This document shows positions 7,645-15,372 of a stretch of 22,797 bases of DNA, piece after piece (positions within the stretch are counted from its first letter, which is position 1; the number at the start of each line of letters is the position of its first letter). The position numbers and the translations under genes are program-made. The notes beneath the pieces were generated by a model. The model worked only from the letters and a program-made list of their open reading frames with translations, had not been told where the DNA came from and ran no database searches. The stretch is from Nitrospiraceae bacterium. GTDB lineage: Bacteria > Nitrospirota > Nitrospiria > Nitrospirales > Nitrospiraceae. Location: NCBI GenBank assembly GCA_014534095.1, contig JACVSD010000017.1, positions 1 to 22,797 of the forward strand. Direction: 5' to 3'.

Positions 7645-8160
7645 TCAGGCGGCGGCCTCGCGGCTCACCGCTACATCCGATGCCCCGACCTCTTGCATGA
7701 TCCGTTTGGCCCGGTCAATCTCATTTTCATCTCGGCAGTGGACCGCGATGAGGACCCGGCCCTTTTCAAGATGGCCTTCATAGCGCCGAGCTTCATACTC
7801 GGGGATGCCGAGTCCGATAAGCCCCCCCGTGAGCCCGCCGACGCTCGCACCTATTCCAATGCCGCTCAGCGTGGCGAGGAGCGGGCCCGCGGCTACGAGC
7901 AACCCTAAACCGGGTATCGCGAGCGTGCCCATGCCGGCCAGAAGGCCCAGCAAGCCTCCAAGAACCCCGCCGGCACTGGCCCCGGTCGCGGTGCCTTGCA
8001 GGCTCTTCGATTGCTTTTGGATTGCGATTCCTTCGTCTCCTTGATTATGTGCCGCCAAGACCGACACATCAGCGGGCATAAATCCCGCCGTGCGCAGCCG
8101 GTCTATCAACTCTGCCGTGTCTGCTTGCGTGTCTGCAATCCCATACACCGCTTTCGCCAT
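7645..8160 (-). CDS. Glycine-zipper protein with split stress-protein-like domain, 171 aa
   Basis: Residues 1-40 (AVYGIADTQADTAELIDRLRTAGF) and 125-165 (GRVLIAVHCRDENEIDRAKRIMQEVGA) look like two beta-alpha-beta halves of a ferredoxin-like fold. Between them, residues 56-118 are a hydrophobic, glycine- and alanine-rich stretch (GASAGGVLGGLLGLLAG and a second similar run). It could form a membrane hairpin or a packed glycine zipper. This layout is common in uncharacterised proteins annotated as general-stress or DUF1269/17M-like; the family name is tentative. GAGGAGG precedes the ATG at 8160. It converges with the FMN-binding protein gene. Function unknown. Confidence 0.8.
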   Translation of the reverse strand: MAKAVYGIADTQADTAELIDRLRTAGFMPADVSVLAAHNQGDEGIAIQKQSKSLQGTATGASAGGVLGGLLGLLAGMGTLAIPGLGLLVAAGPLLATLSGIGIGASVGGLTGGLIGLGIPEYEARRYEGHLEKGRVLIAVHCRDENEIDRAKRIMQEVGASDVAVSREAAA

Positions 8161-8421
8161 GGTCCCTCCTCGTTCCGGTTACCCCGACAATCCAGCTTGA
8201 TCAGCCACTCCAGGGAATGACATCCGTGATGTCGATGGGAAGTGCCCGCGGTGAGGAGACGCTGTGGCTGGACCGCTCGCCAATGACGGACATTGAGCGT
8301 GATGGTGCGCCAAAGGCTCCGGAGGGTCTACTCTGAGATTCCCTGGAGCGGAGGCGGCTCCATGGGTCGTGCAGGGGCATTCGGGATACGGCAAGAAGTG
8401 GTGGCGACAGGAGAATGAAAG

Positions 8422-8637
8422 TCAACGCGAAGGGCTGCGTCGCCAGAGATGACAGAGTGCACTGCCGAGAGCGAAGCCGCCACCGAAAGCCAGACTAAGG
8501 ATGACCAGAGGAAAGCCGTCGACATTTTGCTCACGCCACCGCACGTGGTCTTCAGCCTGCGGGCCGAGCGTCGCTTCTCCCCCCATCCAGATCGATGCGT
8601 CGTCCATATTCGGTTGCAACTCCTTGATCAGTTTCAT
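8422..8637 (-). CDS. Small single-TM hypothetical protein, 71 aa
   Basis: ATG at 8637, preceded by GGATGGAGACCT, leads to a 71-residue protein. Residues 1-40 are hydrophilic and residues 42-64 (FPLVILSLAFGGGFALGSALCHL) form one membrane span with a GGG turn. The end is basic (WRRSPSR), so the C-terminus should be cytoplasmic. The frame stays open to 8796 but that extension overlaps lnt and lacks a ribosome site. It is divergent from lnt with 150 bases between. I do not recognise a family. Confidence 0.55.
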   Translation of the reverse strand: MKLIKELQPNMDDASIWMGGEATLGPQAEDHVRWREQNVDGFPLVILSLAFGGGFALGSALCHLWRRSPSR

Positions 8638-8787
8638 AGGTCTCCATCCGGGTTGTACGGCTGCCGGGCCCAGGTGCGATTCCAGGATACCTTGTTGAGG
8701 CCGGAAAATCACGTGCCGAGTGACACGGGCTCCGCGATTGCCATCGCCTTGCATGTGCGCGGTTCCTTTCGTTAAGGTACTTGCGCA

Positions 8788-10407
8788 ATGGATCATGTTC
8801 TCGCGCGTCAGATCGTCTTAGCCTGTGCGAGCGGTCTGCTCCTCCCCTTGTGTTTTCCGCGCTTTGAGCTCGGCTTCCTTGCCTGGGTCGCCCTCGTCCC
8901 GCTCCACCTGGCTCTCGACCACATGCCCAAGCGTCGGGCGTTCTGGCTCGGCTGGCTGACGGGGACCATCGGGTTTACCGGGATCATGACCTGGGTCGTC
9001 ACCGCGATGACGACGTACGGCAAAGTGCCTCTGCCCATCAGTTATGGCATTCTGTTGTTGTTGACGGCCTATCTCGGCCTCTATGTCGGTCTCTACGGCA
9101 TAAGCCTGGTCTGGCTCCGTGAACTGATTCCCAGATATGGCGTGTTCTTCGCTCCCTGTTTCTGGGTCAGCCTCGAACTGCTCAGAACCTACGCGTTTTC
9201 CGGGCTGCCCTGGTCCCTTCTCGGGTACTCGCAATATCGGCAGATCGAAGTTATCCAAATCGCCGATCACTTCGGCGTCTATGGTCTCTCGTTTCTGCTC
9301 GTGCTGGCGAACCTGGCGCTCGCTGAATGCCTCTCCTGGCTTATGCCGTTTTTTCGAGGATTCCGCCCAGCCAGGCCGCCGTGGGAATTGGCCACGCTGA
9401 CGACGCTGCTCATCGTCCTCTCGTGGCACTATGGCGCCAGCGTGACGTCGGATACCCGATATGCCGACCTGCCGCGCTCAACGGTCCGCGTGGGTGTCGT
9501 CCAGCCCAACATCGACCAGGCGGTAAAGTGGAATACGGCCTATCGCGACGCCACGATGGAACGGTTTGATCGCTTGACCGAACGCTTGGGCACGGGCATG
9601 GACCTCGTCGTGTGGCCCGAAGCCGCCACCCCCTTTATCCTCGAACGGGAACGGGACTACCAGCTGCAACTCATTGCCTGGGCCGATCGCGCGAAGGCCC
9701 CGATCCTGCTCGGCAGTCCGGCCCTGCGATTTACCTCCGACCGACAACCCTACCTGCTCAACAGCGCCTACCTGCTGACCCCGAACGGAGAGCTGTTAGG
9801 CCGGTATGACAAGCACCATCTCGTGCCGTTCGGCGAATACATTCCGTTGAAATCGTCCCTCCTCTTCTTTCTCGATAAGCTGGTCGATGGGATCGGCGAC
9901 TTCCAAGCCGGCCCCGGGGCGAGCGTGCTGACCTTCACGCCGCGGTCAGTCGAAAACCCGAGCGGGTCGCGCCCGGTGAAATTCGGCGTGGCGATTTGCT
10001 ATGAAGTGATCTTCCCCGACCTGGTCCGGCGCTTCGCGGCGAATGGGGCGGAGTTTCTTGTGACGATTACGAATGACGGGTGGTTTGGCGCGTCATCGGC
10101 GCCGGCTCAGCATTTTGCCATGGTGGTCTTACGCTCGGTGGAAAATCATCTGGCCTTTGCGCGTTCGGCCAACACGGGCATATCCGGATTCATCGATCCG
10201 TTCGGACGCATCATCGAAGCTTCGCCGCTCTTTACGGAAGAAGCACTCCAGGCTTCCATCACGGCCTGGCAACCACGGACGTTTTATACGACGTACGGGG
10301 ATGTGTTTGCCTATGCCTGTGTGATAATCTGCGCGCTCGTGTGCCTGTTCGCATATTTCCGCACGAAGGAACCAGCCCACGGCACGACCGCCATCACACC
10401 GGCGTAA
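8788..10407 (+). CDS. lnt: Apolipoprotein N-acyltransferase Lnt, 539 aa
   Basis: Lnt transfers the third acyl chain to the N-terminal cysteine of lipoproteins in the inner membrane. Residues 1-220 hold a bundle of membrane segments, including the conserved [13 protein letters not shown]. Residues 230-505 form a periplasmic nitrilase-like domain, and a last membrane span lies near 508-528. The catalytic triad is Glu278 ([10 protein letters not shown]), Lys342 ([12 protein letters not shown]) and Cys404 ([11 protein letters not shown]), matching Glu267, Lys335 and Cys387 of E. coli Lnt. Length is slightly above the E. coli 512 residues. It heads a plus-strand row with prfB, lysS and the Lol genes. 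Its product prepares the substrates that LolC/E-LolD, encoded downstream, export. Confidence 0.96.
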   Translation: MDHVLARQIVLACASGLLLPLCFPRFELGFLAWVALVPLHLALDHMPKRRAFWLGWLTGTIGFTGIMTWVVTAMTTYGKVPLPISYGILLLLTAYLGLYVGLYGISLVWLRELIPRYGVFFAPCFWVSLELLRTYAFSGLPWSLLGYSQYRQIEVIQIADHFGVYGLSFLLVLANLALAECLSWLMPFFRGFRPARPPWELATLTTLLIVLSWHYGASVTSDTRYADLPRSTVRVGVVQPNIDQAVKWNTAYRDATMERFDRLTERLGTGMDLVVWPEAATPFILERERDYQLQLIAWADRAKAPILLGSPALRFTSDRQPYLLNSAYLLTPNGELLGRYDKHHLVPFGEYIPLKSSLLFFLDKLVDGIGDFQAGPGASVLTFTPRSVENPSGSRPVKFGVAICYEVIFPDLVRRFAANGAEFLVTITNDGWFGASSAPAQHFAMVVLRSVENHLAFARSANTGISGFIDPFGRIIEASPLFTEEALQASITAWQPRTFYTTYGDVFAYACVIICALVCLFAYFRTKEPAHGTTAITPA

Positions 10408-10428
10408 CGTCAGAGGAAGGAATCGAGC

Positions 10429-11575
10429 ATGTTGGACGAAGTACAGACTCGTGTCCGAGCCGTTGGAGAACAAGTCGCCGAACTACGGGGGCATCTTTGA
10501 CTTCGCCCGCATGACGGCCGAATTAGAAGAACTCGAAGCGCAGATGGGCCAGCCCGGCTTTTGGAACGATGCGCGGGCCGCCGCGGCGGTTAGCCGGAAG
10601 AAAGCGACACTCGACCGGGATCTCCGTCAATGGCGCGACATTGAAACGACACTGAGTGATATTGACGCCCTGCTTGAACTCGCCCGCGAAAGCGGCGATG
10701 CCGGTCTGGAGGCTGAACTCCTGACGGAGCTCGGCCGGTTTGAGCCGCGGCTTGCGAGCCTGCGGGTCGAACTGCTGCTCTCCGGCGAACTGGACGCCAA
10801 TAACGCCCTTATGGCGATCCACCCCGGTGCCGGGGGAACAGAGTCCCAGGATTGGGCCCAAATGCTTCTCCGGATGTATGTCCGCTGGGCGGAGAACAAG
10901 CACTTTAAGGTGGAGACGTTGGACTACCTCGCCGGTGATGAAGCCGGCATCAAAAGCGTCACGATCGCCGTGACGGGCCCGTATGCTTATGGCTACCTGA
11001 AGGCCGAGGCGGGCGTGCACCGGCTGGTCCGCATCTCGCCCTTCGATTCGAACAAGCGGCGCCATACCTCGTTCGCCTCCGTATTCGTCTATCCCGAATT
11101 GAGCGAAGACATCGACGTGCCCATCGAAGACAAGGATCTCCGGATCGATACTTTTCGTGCCGGCGGCGCAGGCGGCCAGAACGTCAATAAAGTAGAGACC
11201 GCCATCCGCATCACGCACCTTCCCAGCGGCATCGTCGTTCAATGCCAGAATGAACGGTCTCAGCTTCAGAACCGCAACGGGGCCATGAAGATCTTGAAGG
11301 CGCGGTTGTTTGAGCTGGAACAAAAAAAGAAGGAGGCCGAGTTTAACGCCATCGTCGGCGAGAAGAAGGACATCGCCTGGGGCAGTCAGATCCGCTCCTA
11401 TGTCTTTCAGCCCTACCAAATGGTCAAAGACCATCGCACGGGGCACGAAACCAGCCAGGTGTCGTCTGTCATGGACGGGGACCTCGACAGCTTCATCGAA
11501 GCCTACCTCAAGAAGAAACTGACGAAAGGAAGCGAACCGCTTGCCGCCATCAGCGAACCGGACGACAACCTATAA
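10429..11575 (+). CDS. prfB: Peptide chain release factor RF2 with programmed +1 frameshift
   Basis: RF2 ends translation at UGA and UAA. The first frame runs from ATG 10429 (GAGGAAGG upstream) for 23 codons to an in-frame TGA at 10498-10500. A +1 shift at CTT-TGA-C continues in the frame read from 10499 to 11575, giving 381 residues. In the joined product the stop-reading tripeptide Ser-Pro-Phe lies at 203-205 and the catalytic Gly-Gly-Gln at 248-250 ([10 protein letters not shown]). The acidic helical domain 1 occupies about residues 1-110. Automatic calling would wrongly start at the GTG at 10451 in the second frame. It begins 21 bases after lnt and is probably co-transcribed. Confidence 0.96.
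10487..10501 (+). other. prfB: prfB autoregulatory +1 frameshift site
   Basis: GGGGG (10487-10491) acts as an internal Shine-Dalgarno. It is followed by CAT, the slippery CTT (10495-10497) and TGAC (10498-10501). The three-base spacing equals that in E. coli prfB (GGGGG-TAT-CTT-TGA-C). When RF2 is scarce, the ribosome slips forward one base and makes more RF2. Confidence 0.95.
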
Positions 11576-11639
11576 GAAAGGTTTATCCGGTATTTGGTTT
11601 GTCTGGGCTCTCTCGTGCCGAAGGATGAAACCGACCACA

Positions 11640-11680
11640 AGACCAGACCGACGAGAGAGACCGGAGAGACGAGACGGACC
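11640..11680. repeat. Weak heptad-like purine-rich repeat before lysS
   Basis: The 41 bases directly before the lysS ATG are rich in GAGA and GACC words. Units AGAGAGA, CCGGAGA and GACGAGA follow one another with a 7-base period at about 11654-11674. The order is looser than in the other heptad elements and no inverted arm is clear. It may also contribute the purine-rich ribosome site of lysS. Confidence 0.3.
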
Positions 11681-13162
11681 ATGGATGAACTGAACGAACA
11701 GCGACAGCAACGCATCAAGAAGCTAGACCAACTTCGGGATGCCGGCGTGGCGCCTTACGGTACCCGCTTCGAGGTGAAGGACCGCGCAGGTCACTTGATC
11801 GCATTGCACGGTCAGAAGACTAAAGAAGTGCTTGAGCAGGAGAAAATTTCCTGTACCTTCGCCGGACGCGTGGTCGCCCTTCGCCGCTTCGGCAAGGCTG
11901 GTTTTGCGGTCCTGCAAGACGGCTCTGATCGGCTACAGGTCTATCTCAAGAAAGACCTCCTTTCTGAACAGGCCTATACCATCTGTGAGCAGCTCGATTT
12001 GGGCGACTGGATCGGCGTCAGCGGCATCCTATTCCGTACGAAGACCAATGAGTTCACGGTGGAAGTGCACCAACTGACCTTTTTGAGCAAGGCGCTCCGC
12101 CCGCTTCCGGAAAAGTGGCACGGGCTCACGGATGTCGAGACTCGATACCGCCAGCGCTATGTCGATCTTATCGCCAATCCCGAAGTCCACCACATCTTCG
12201 CCACGCGAAGCCGGATCATCGCCGGGATTCGCGCCTTCCTCATTGAACGCGGGTTCCTCGAAGTTGAGACGCCGATGATGCATCCGATCCCCGGCGGCGC
12301 GGCGGCTAAACCCTTTGTGACCCATCACAATGCCCTGGGGGTGGACCTCTATCTGCGCATCGCCCCGGAACTCTACCTGAAACGCTTGATCGTCGGAGGC
12401 TTTCCCCGGGTCTTTGAGATCAATCGGAACTTTAGAAACGAAGGCATTTCGACGATCCACAACCCCGAATTCACGATGCTTGAGTTTTACGTCGCCTATG
12501 CGGACTATCAGGACCTCATCGTCCTCACAGAGCAGATGGTTTCCACGCTCGCCCAGCAGATCCTCGGGACAACCGTCATCGACTACCAGGGCAAGGCCAT
12601 TACGCTGACCCCGCCCTGGCGGCGGTGGTCGTACCACCAATCCATCCTGGAAGTGAATCACCTCGACCCGTCGGTCCTCACAGATCGCGAACAGGCGTTG
12701 GCTGCCGCCAAGCGGTTGAAGGTGCCGGTCGATCCGAAGGCCTCACTCGTCGCCATCGTCAATGAGATTTTCGAGGAAACGGTGGAGCCGAATCTCCAGC
12801 AGCCGACGTTTATCACCGATTACCCGATCGACATTTCGCCGCTGGCCAGACGGAACGATACAAACCCGACTCTCACCGACCGCTTCGAGCTCTACATCGC
12901 CGGCCGGGAAATCGCCAATGCCTTTTCGGAGTTGAACGATCCCCTCGATCAACGCGAGCGGTTCGAAGGCCAGGCGGCGCAACGGGCGGCCGGCGACGAA
13001 GAAGCCCATCTTGTGGATGAGGACTTCCTGCGCGCCTTGGAGTTCGGCATGCCGCCCACGGCTGGGGAAGGCATCGGCATCGACCGCCTAGTTATGCTCT
13101 TCACCAACCAAGCCTCCATCCGGGACGTGGTGCTCTTTCCGCAACTGAGACCCGAGCAATGA
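11681..13162 (+). CDS. lysS: Lysyl-tRNA synthetase, class II, 493 aa
   Basis: LysS charges tRNA-Lys with lysine in the cytoplasm. Residues about 55-150 form the OB-fold anticodon-binding domain (FAGRVVALRRFGKAGFAVLQDGSDRLQVY). The class II core follows: motif 1 around LIERGFLEVETPMMHPIPGGAAAKPF, motif 2 with FEINRNFRNEGIST near residues 245-260, and motif 3 GEGIGIDRLVMLF near 461-474. The start at ATG 11681 fits the usual opening (MDELNEQRQQRIKKLDQLRDAG). The frame is open to a TTG at 11594, but that part encodes repeat-like sequence. Length agrees with bacterial LysS of about 500 residues. Confidence 0.96.
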   Translation: MDELNEQRQQRIKKLDQLRDAGVAPYGTRFEVKDRAGHLIALHGQKTKEVLEQEKISCTFAGRVVALRRFGKAGFAVLQDGSDRLQVYLKKDLLSEQAYTICEQLDLGDWIGVSGILFRTKTNEFTVEVHQLTFLSKALRPLPEKWHGLTDVETRYRQRYVDLIANPEVHHIFATRSRIIAGIRAFLIERGFLEVETPMMHPIPGGAAAKPFVTHHNALGVDLYLRIAPELYLKRLIVGGFPRVFEINRNFRNEGISTIHNPEFTMLEFYVAYADYQDLIVLTEQMVSTLAQQILGTTVIDYQGKAITLTPPWRRWSYHQSILEVNHLDPSVLTDREQALAAAKRLKVPVDPKASLVAIVNEIFEETVEPNLQQPTFITDYPIDISPLARRNDTNPTLTDRFELYIAGREIANAFSELNDPLDQRERFEGQAAQRAAGDEEAHLVDEDFLRALEFGMPPTAGEGIGIDRLVMLFTNQASIRDVVLFPQLRPEQ

Positions 13163-13201
13163 GCGTCGCTCCCGCCATCCTGTCACTGCCTGTCCAAGGA
13201 G

Positions 13202-13241
13202 GCCGCCTGACAAGGCGGCAGCGGCTCCGGCACACCGCCGG
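13202..13241 (+). other. Two tandem stem-loops in the lysS-lolC/E gap
   Basis: GCCGCC (13202-13207) pairs perfectly with GGCGGC (13214-13219) around TGACAA. CCGGC (13227-13231) pairs with GCCGG (13237-13241) around ACACC. There is no T-run, so a classical intrinsic terminator is unlikely; processing or mRNA-stability hairpins are possible. Confidence 0.45.
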
Positions 13242-13280
13242 AAACTCCTTAGGCCTCACCGGCGGACGGGAGAACTGACC

Positions 13281-14558
13281 GTGGCCGTTCCCTACGAGAT
13301 TTTCGTTGGCCTGCGGTATTTGCGCGCGAAACGCCGCAACCGCACCATTTCGCTCAACACCTTTGTCTCGATTGCCGGGATTACGCTGGGCGTGGCGGCG
13401 TTGATCGGCACAGTCGGCATCATGACCGGATTCAGAGAAGACATTCAGGGCAAGATCCTTGGGACCACCGCCCACATCATCGTGCAAGAGCGAACCAAAG
13501 AGAATATGACCGACTACGACCCCGTGGCCGAGAAAATCACCGGCGTGCCGGACGTGGTTGCCGCGACTCCTTTCGTCTTACGGCAGGTTCTTCTGACGAC
13601 CCAGTCAGGGGTGCAAGGCATCGTGCTGCGCGGCATCGATCCGCTGCGTGAGGCCCATGTCACCGAACTCGCCAAGAATGTCTCGGCCGGCCAGTTGAGC
13701 GATTTGCTGCTGCCTGTGAAAGTGAAACAAACACCCGTCGATGATCCGCAAGGCACCCCCCAGTTGGTCGAAAAGCCCGGCATGATTCTCGGAAAGGAAC
13801 TCGCGCTGCGGCTGGGAGTGTATGTCGGCGATACGGTCAATGTGGTGTCCCCGGTCGGCCCGATCAGCGCGATGGGCATGGTCCCCAAGATCCGAACGTT
13901 TGCCATTGTGGGCCTGTTTCACTCCGGCATGTATGAGTACGATTCGTCGCTTGCCTACATCGACTTGGCCGAAGCGCAGAAGTTCTTCAACATGGGACAG
14001 AGCGTGACCGGCATCGAGGTGAAAGTCACCGACGTGTTCCGCGCCCATGAGATTGCCCGCCACATCGAGCATGAATTGGGCTTTACCCACGGTGCCCGCG
14101 ACTGGATGCAGATGAACCGCAATCTCTTCTCGGCGTTGAAGCTTGAGAAAACGATGATGTTTCTGCTGCTCGTGCTCATCACCATCGTGGCCTCGTTTAA
14201 CATCGTCAGTACGCTGACGATGATCGTCACGGAGAAGCAGAAGGAAATCGCCATCCTCAAAGCGATGGGTGCGACCAAACGGAGCATACGGCGGATCTTT
14301 ATGCTCAACGGGCTGATCATCGGCTTTTCGGGGACGGCCATCGGCATTCCGCTCGGCTATGCGTTCCTCTGGTTGATCCAAACTTTCTGGACATTCGACC
14401 CGACCGTCTACTACATCTCCAAGATTCCCGTCCATGTCCTGGCCGAAGACGTCCTGCTAGTCGCTGGGTCGGCCATCCTGATCAGTTTTGCGGCGACGGT
14501 GTACCCGGCCACTCAGGCGGCCAAACTTGAACCGGTCGCGGCCCTGCGCTATGAGTAA
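13281..14558 (+). CDS. Lipoprotein-releasing ABC transporter permease, LolC/LolE family, 425 aa
   Basis: The protein starts with the family's N-terminal FVGLRYLRAKRRNRTISLNTFVSIAGITLGVAALI. Membrane span 1 lies at about residues 24-48. A large periplasmic MacB-like domain (about 50-285) follows, then three C-terminal FtsX-type spans near 292-314, 340-368 and 390-412. The cytoplasmic coupling segment EKQKEIAILKAMGATKRSIRRIF faces the ATPase. It extracts mature lipoproteins from the inner membrane together with LolD. GTG at 13281 is the start, with GGGAG upstream. Only one permease gene precedes lolD here, whereas E. coli has lolC and lolE on both sides. A homodimeric LolF-like permease is therefore likely unless a second gene lies elsewhere. 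Confidence 0.93.
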   Translation: MAVPYEIFVGLRYLRAKRRNRTISLNTFVSIAGITLGVAALIGTVGIMTGFREDIQGKILGTTAHIIVQERTKENMTDYDPVAEKITGVPDVVAATPFVLRQVLLTTQSGVQGIVLRGIDPLREAHVTELAKNVSAGQLSDLLLPVKVKQTPVDDPQGTPQLVEKPGMILGKELALRLGVYVGDTVNVVSPVGPISAMGMVPKIRTFAIVGLFHSGMYEYDSSLAYIDLAEAQKFFNMGQSVTGIEVKVTDVFRAHEIARHIEHELGFTHGARDWMQMNRNLFSALKLEKTMMFLLLVLITIVASFNIVSTLTMIVTEKQKEIAILKAMGATKRSIRRIFMLNGLIIGFSGTAIGIPLGYAFLWLIQTFWTFDPTVYYISKIPVHVLAEDVLLVAGSAILISFAATVYPATQAAKLEPVAALRYE

Positions 14559-14565
14559 CCAACAA

Positions 14566-14634
14566 GCCATCAGCCGTCCGCGATCAGCGATCCGCTGAGG
14601 GGGCTAGAGCTGAGAGCTGACCGCTGAAAGCCGG
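14566..14634. repeat. Heptad-periodic inverted repeat filling the lolC/E-lolD gap
   Basis: Five consecutive 7-base units from 14566 to 14600 include GCCATCA, GCGATCA and GCGATCC. After a six-base spacer, four more units run from 14607 to 14634, including GAGCTGA twice and CCGCTGA. The first block carries TCAGC and the second GCTGA, so the blocks are inverted relative to one another. TCAGCG (14584-14589) and CGCTGA (14593-14598) form a perfect hairpin. The element starts seven bases after the permease stop and ends three bases before the lolD ATG. Confidence 0.65.
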
Positions 14635-14637
14635 ATC

Positions 14638-15306
14638 ATGATTAAAGTCACGGATCTCCGTAAAACCTTTTCCATGGGAACGCATGAACTGCCGGTCATC
14701 AAAGGAGTCGACCTGGAAATTCAGCGCGGCGAATTCATTGCCATTGTCGGCGCCTCGGGCGCGGGCAAGAGCACGCTGCTGCACATCATCGGAACTCTGG
14801 ACCGCCCGACCAGCGGCACGGTGACATTCGACGGTCAGGACATCTTTCAGTTGTCCGATACGCAGCAGGCCGATTTCCGAAACCGGCGCGTCGGGTTCGT
14901 GTTTCAGTTCCATCACCTCCTGCCCGAGTTTACGGCGTTGGAAAACGCCTGTATGCCGGCGCTGGTGCAACGTCGCGATCGGTCCACGGTGGAAGCGGAT
15001 GCGCAAGCCTTGCTGGCCGAAGTGGGGCTGTCCAACCGCGTGCACCATAAACCGGGCGAACTGTCCGGCGGCGAGCAACAACGAGTGGCGATGGCGCGCG
15101 CCCTGATGCAAAAGCCCGATGTCATCCTGGCGGATGAGCCGACCGGCAATCTCGACACCCATACGGGCGACAGCCTCTTCGCTCTCATGCGCGAATTGAA
15201 CCGGTCCCGCCGCACCACCTTCATTATCGTCACCCATAACGACAAGCTTTCCGCTCAATGTGACCGCATCGTGCATATGCAGGATGGAATGATCGTCAAT
15301 CCTTGA
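14638..15306 (+). CDS. lolD: Lipoprotein-releasing ABC transporter ATPase LolD, 222 aa
   Basis: This is a MacB/LolD-type ABC ATPase. Walker A is GASGAGKS (38-45), the Q-loop Gln90 is in VFQFHHLLPEF, the signature LSGGEQQ lies at 142-148, Walker B VILADE at 162-167 (followed by PTGNLD), and the switch His is His200. VFQFHHLLPEF followed by NACMPALV is characteristic of LolD. It powers release of outer-membrane lipoproteins by the permease encoded just upstream. The gap between the two genes is filled by a heptad repeat, so no clear Shine-Dalgarno is seen before ATG 14638. Length of 222 residues is normal. Confidence 0.95.
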   Translation: MIKVTDLRKTFSMGTHELPVIKGVDLEIQRGEFIAIVGASGAGKSTLLHIIGTLDRPTSGTVTFDGQDIFQLSDTQQADFRNRRVGFVFQFHHLLPEFTALENACMPALVQRRDRSTVEADAQALLAEVGLSNRVHHKPGELSGGEQQRVAMARALMQKPDVILADEPTGNLDTHTGDSLFALMRELNRSRRTTFIIVTHNDKLSAQCDRIVHMQDGMIVNP

Positions 15307-15331
15307 CTGCATCTCGCCTCATTATTAGACT
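15303..15331 (+). promoter_or_regulatory. Sigma-70-type promoter for the TraF/PorV-like gene
   Basis: TTGACT (15303-15308), a 17-base spacer and TAGACT (15326-15331) make a good -35/-10 pair. The -35 contains the lolD stop codon. Transcription would start near 15338, about 35 bases before the start codon at 15373. The outer-membrane protein can thus be expressed apart from the Lol genes. Confidence 0.5.
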
Positions 15332-15372
15332 GCACCTCATTTGGCCACTGACCCTCAACGGGGAGGATGAAT

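Noticed and set aside
8415..8498. 27-codon plus-strand frame with a GGAG-like site before ATG AAA
   Set aside because: It overlaps the opposite small membrane protein gene, is very short, and has a random-looking basic composition.
10523..11446. 307-residue open frame antisense to prfB
   Set aside because: It lies entirely opposite RF2 coding sequence with intact SPF and GGQ motifs, and its composition is that of an antisense shadow.
13605..14435. 276-residue open frame antisense to the Lol permease
   Set aside because: It is Asp/His/Arg-rich shadow sequence opposite a membrane protein, with no recognisable fold.
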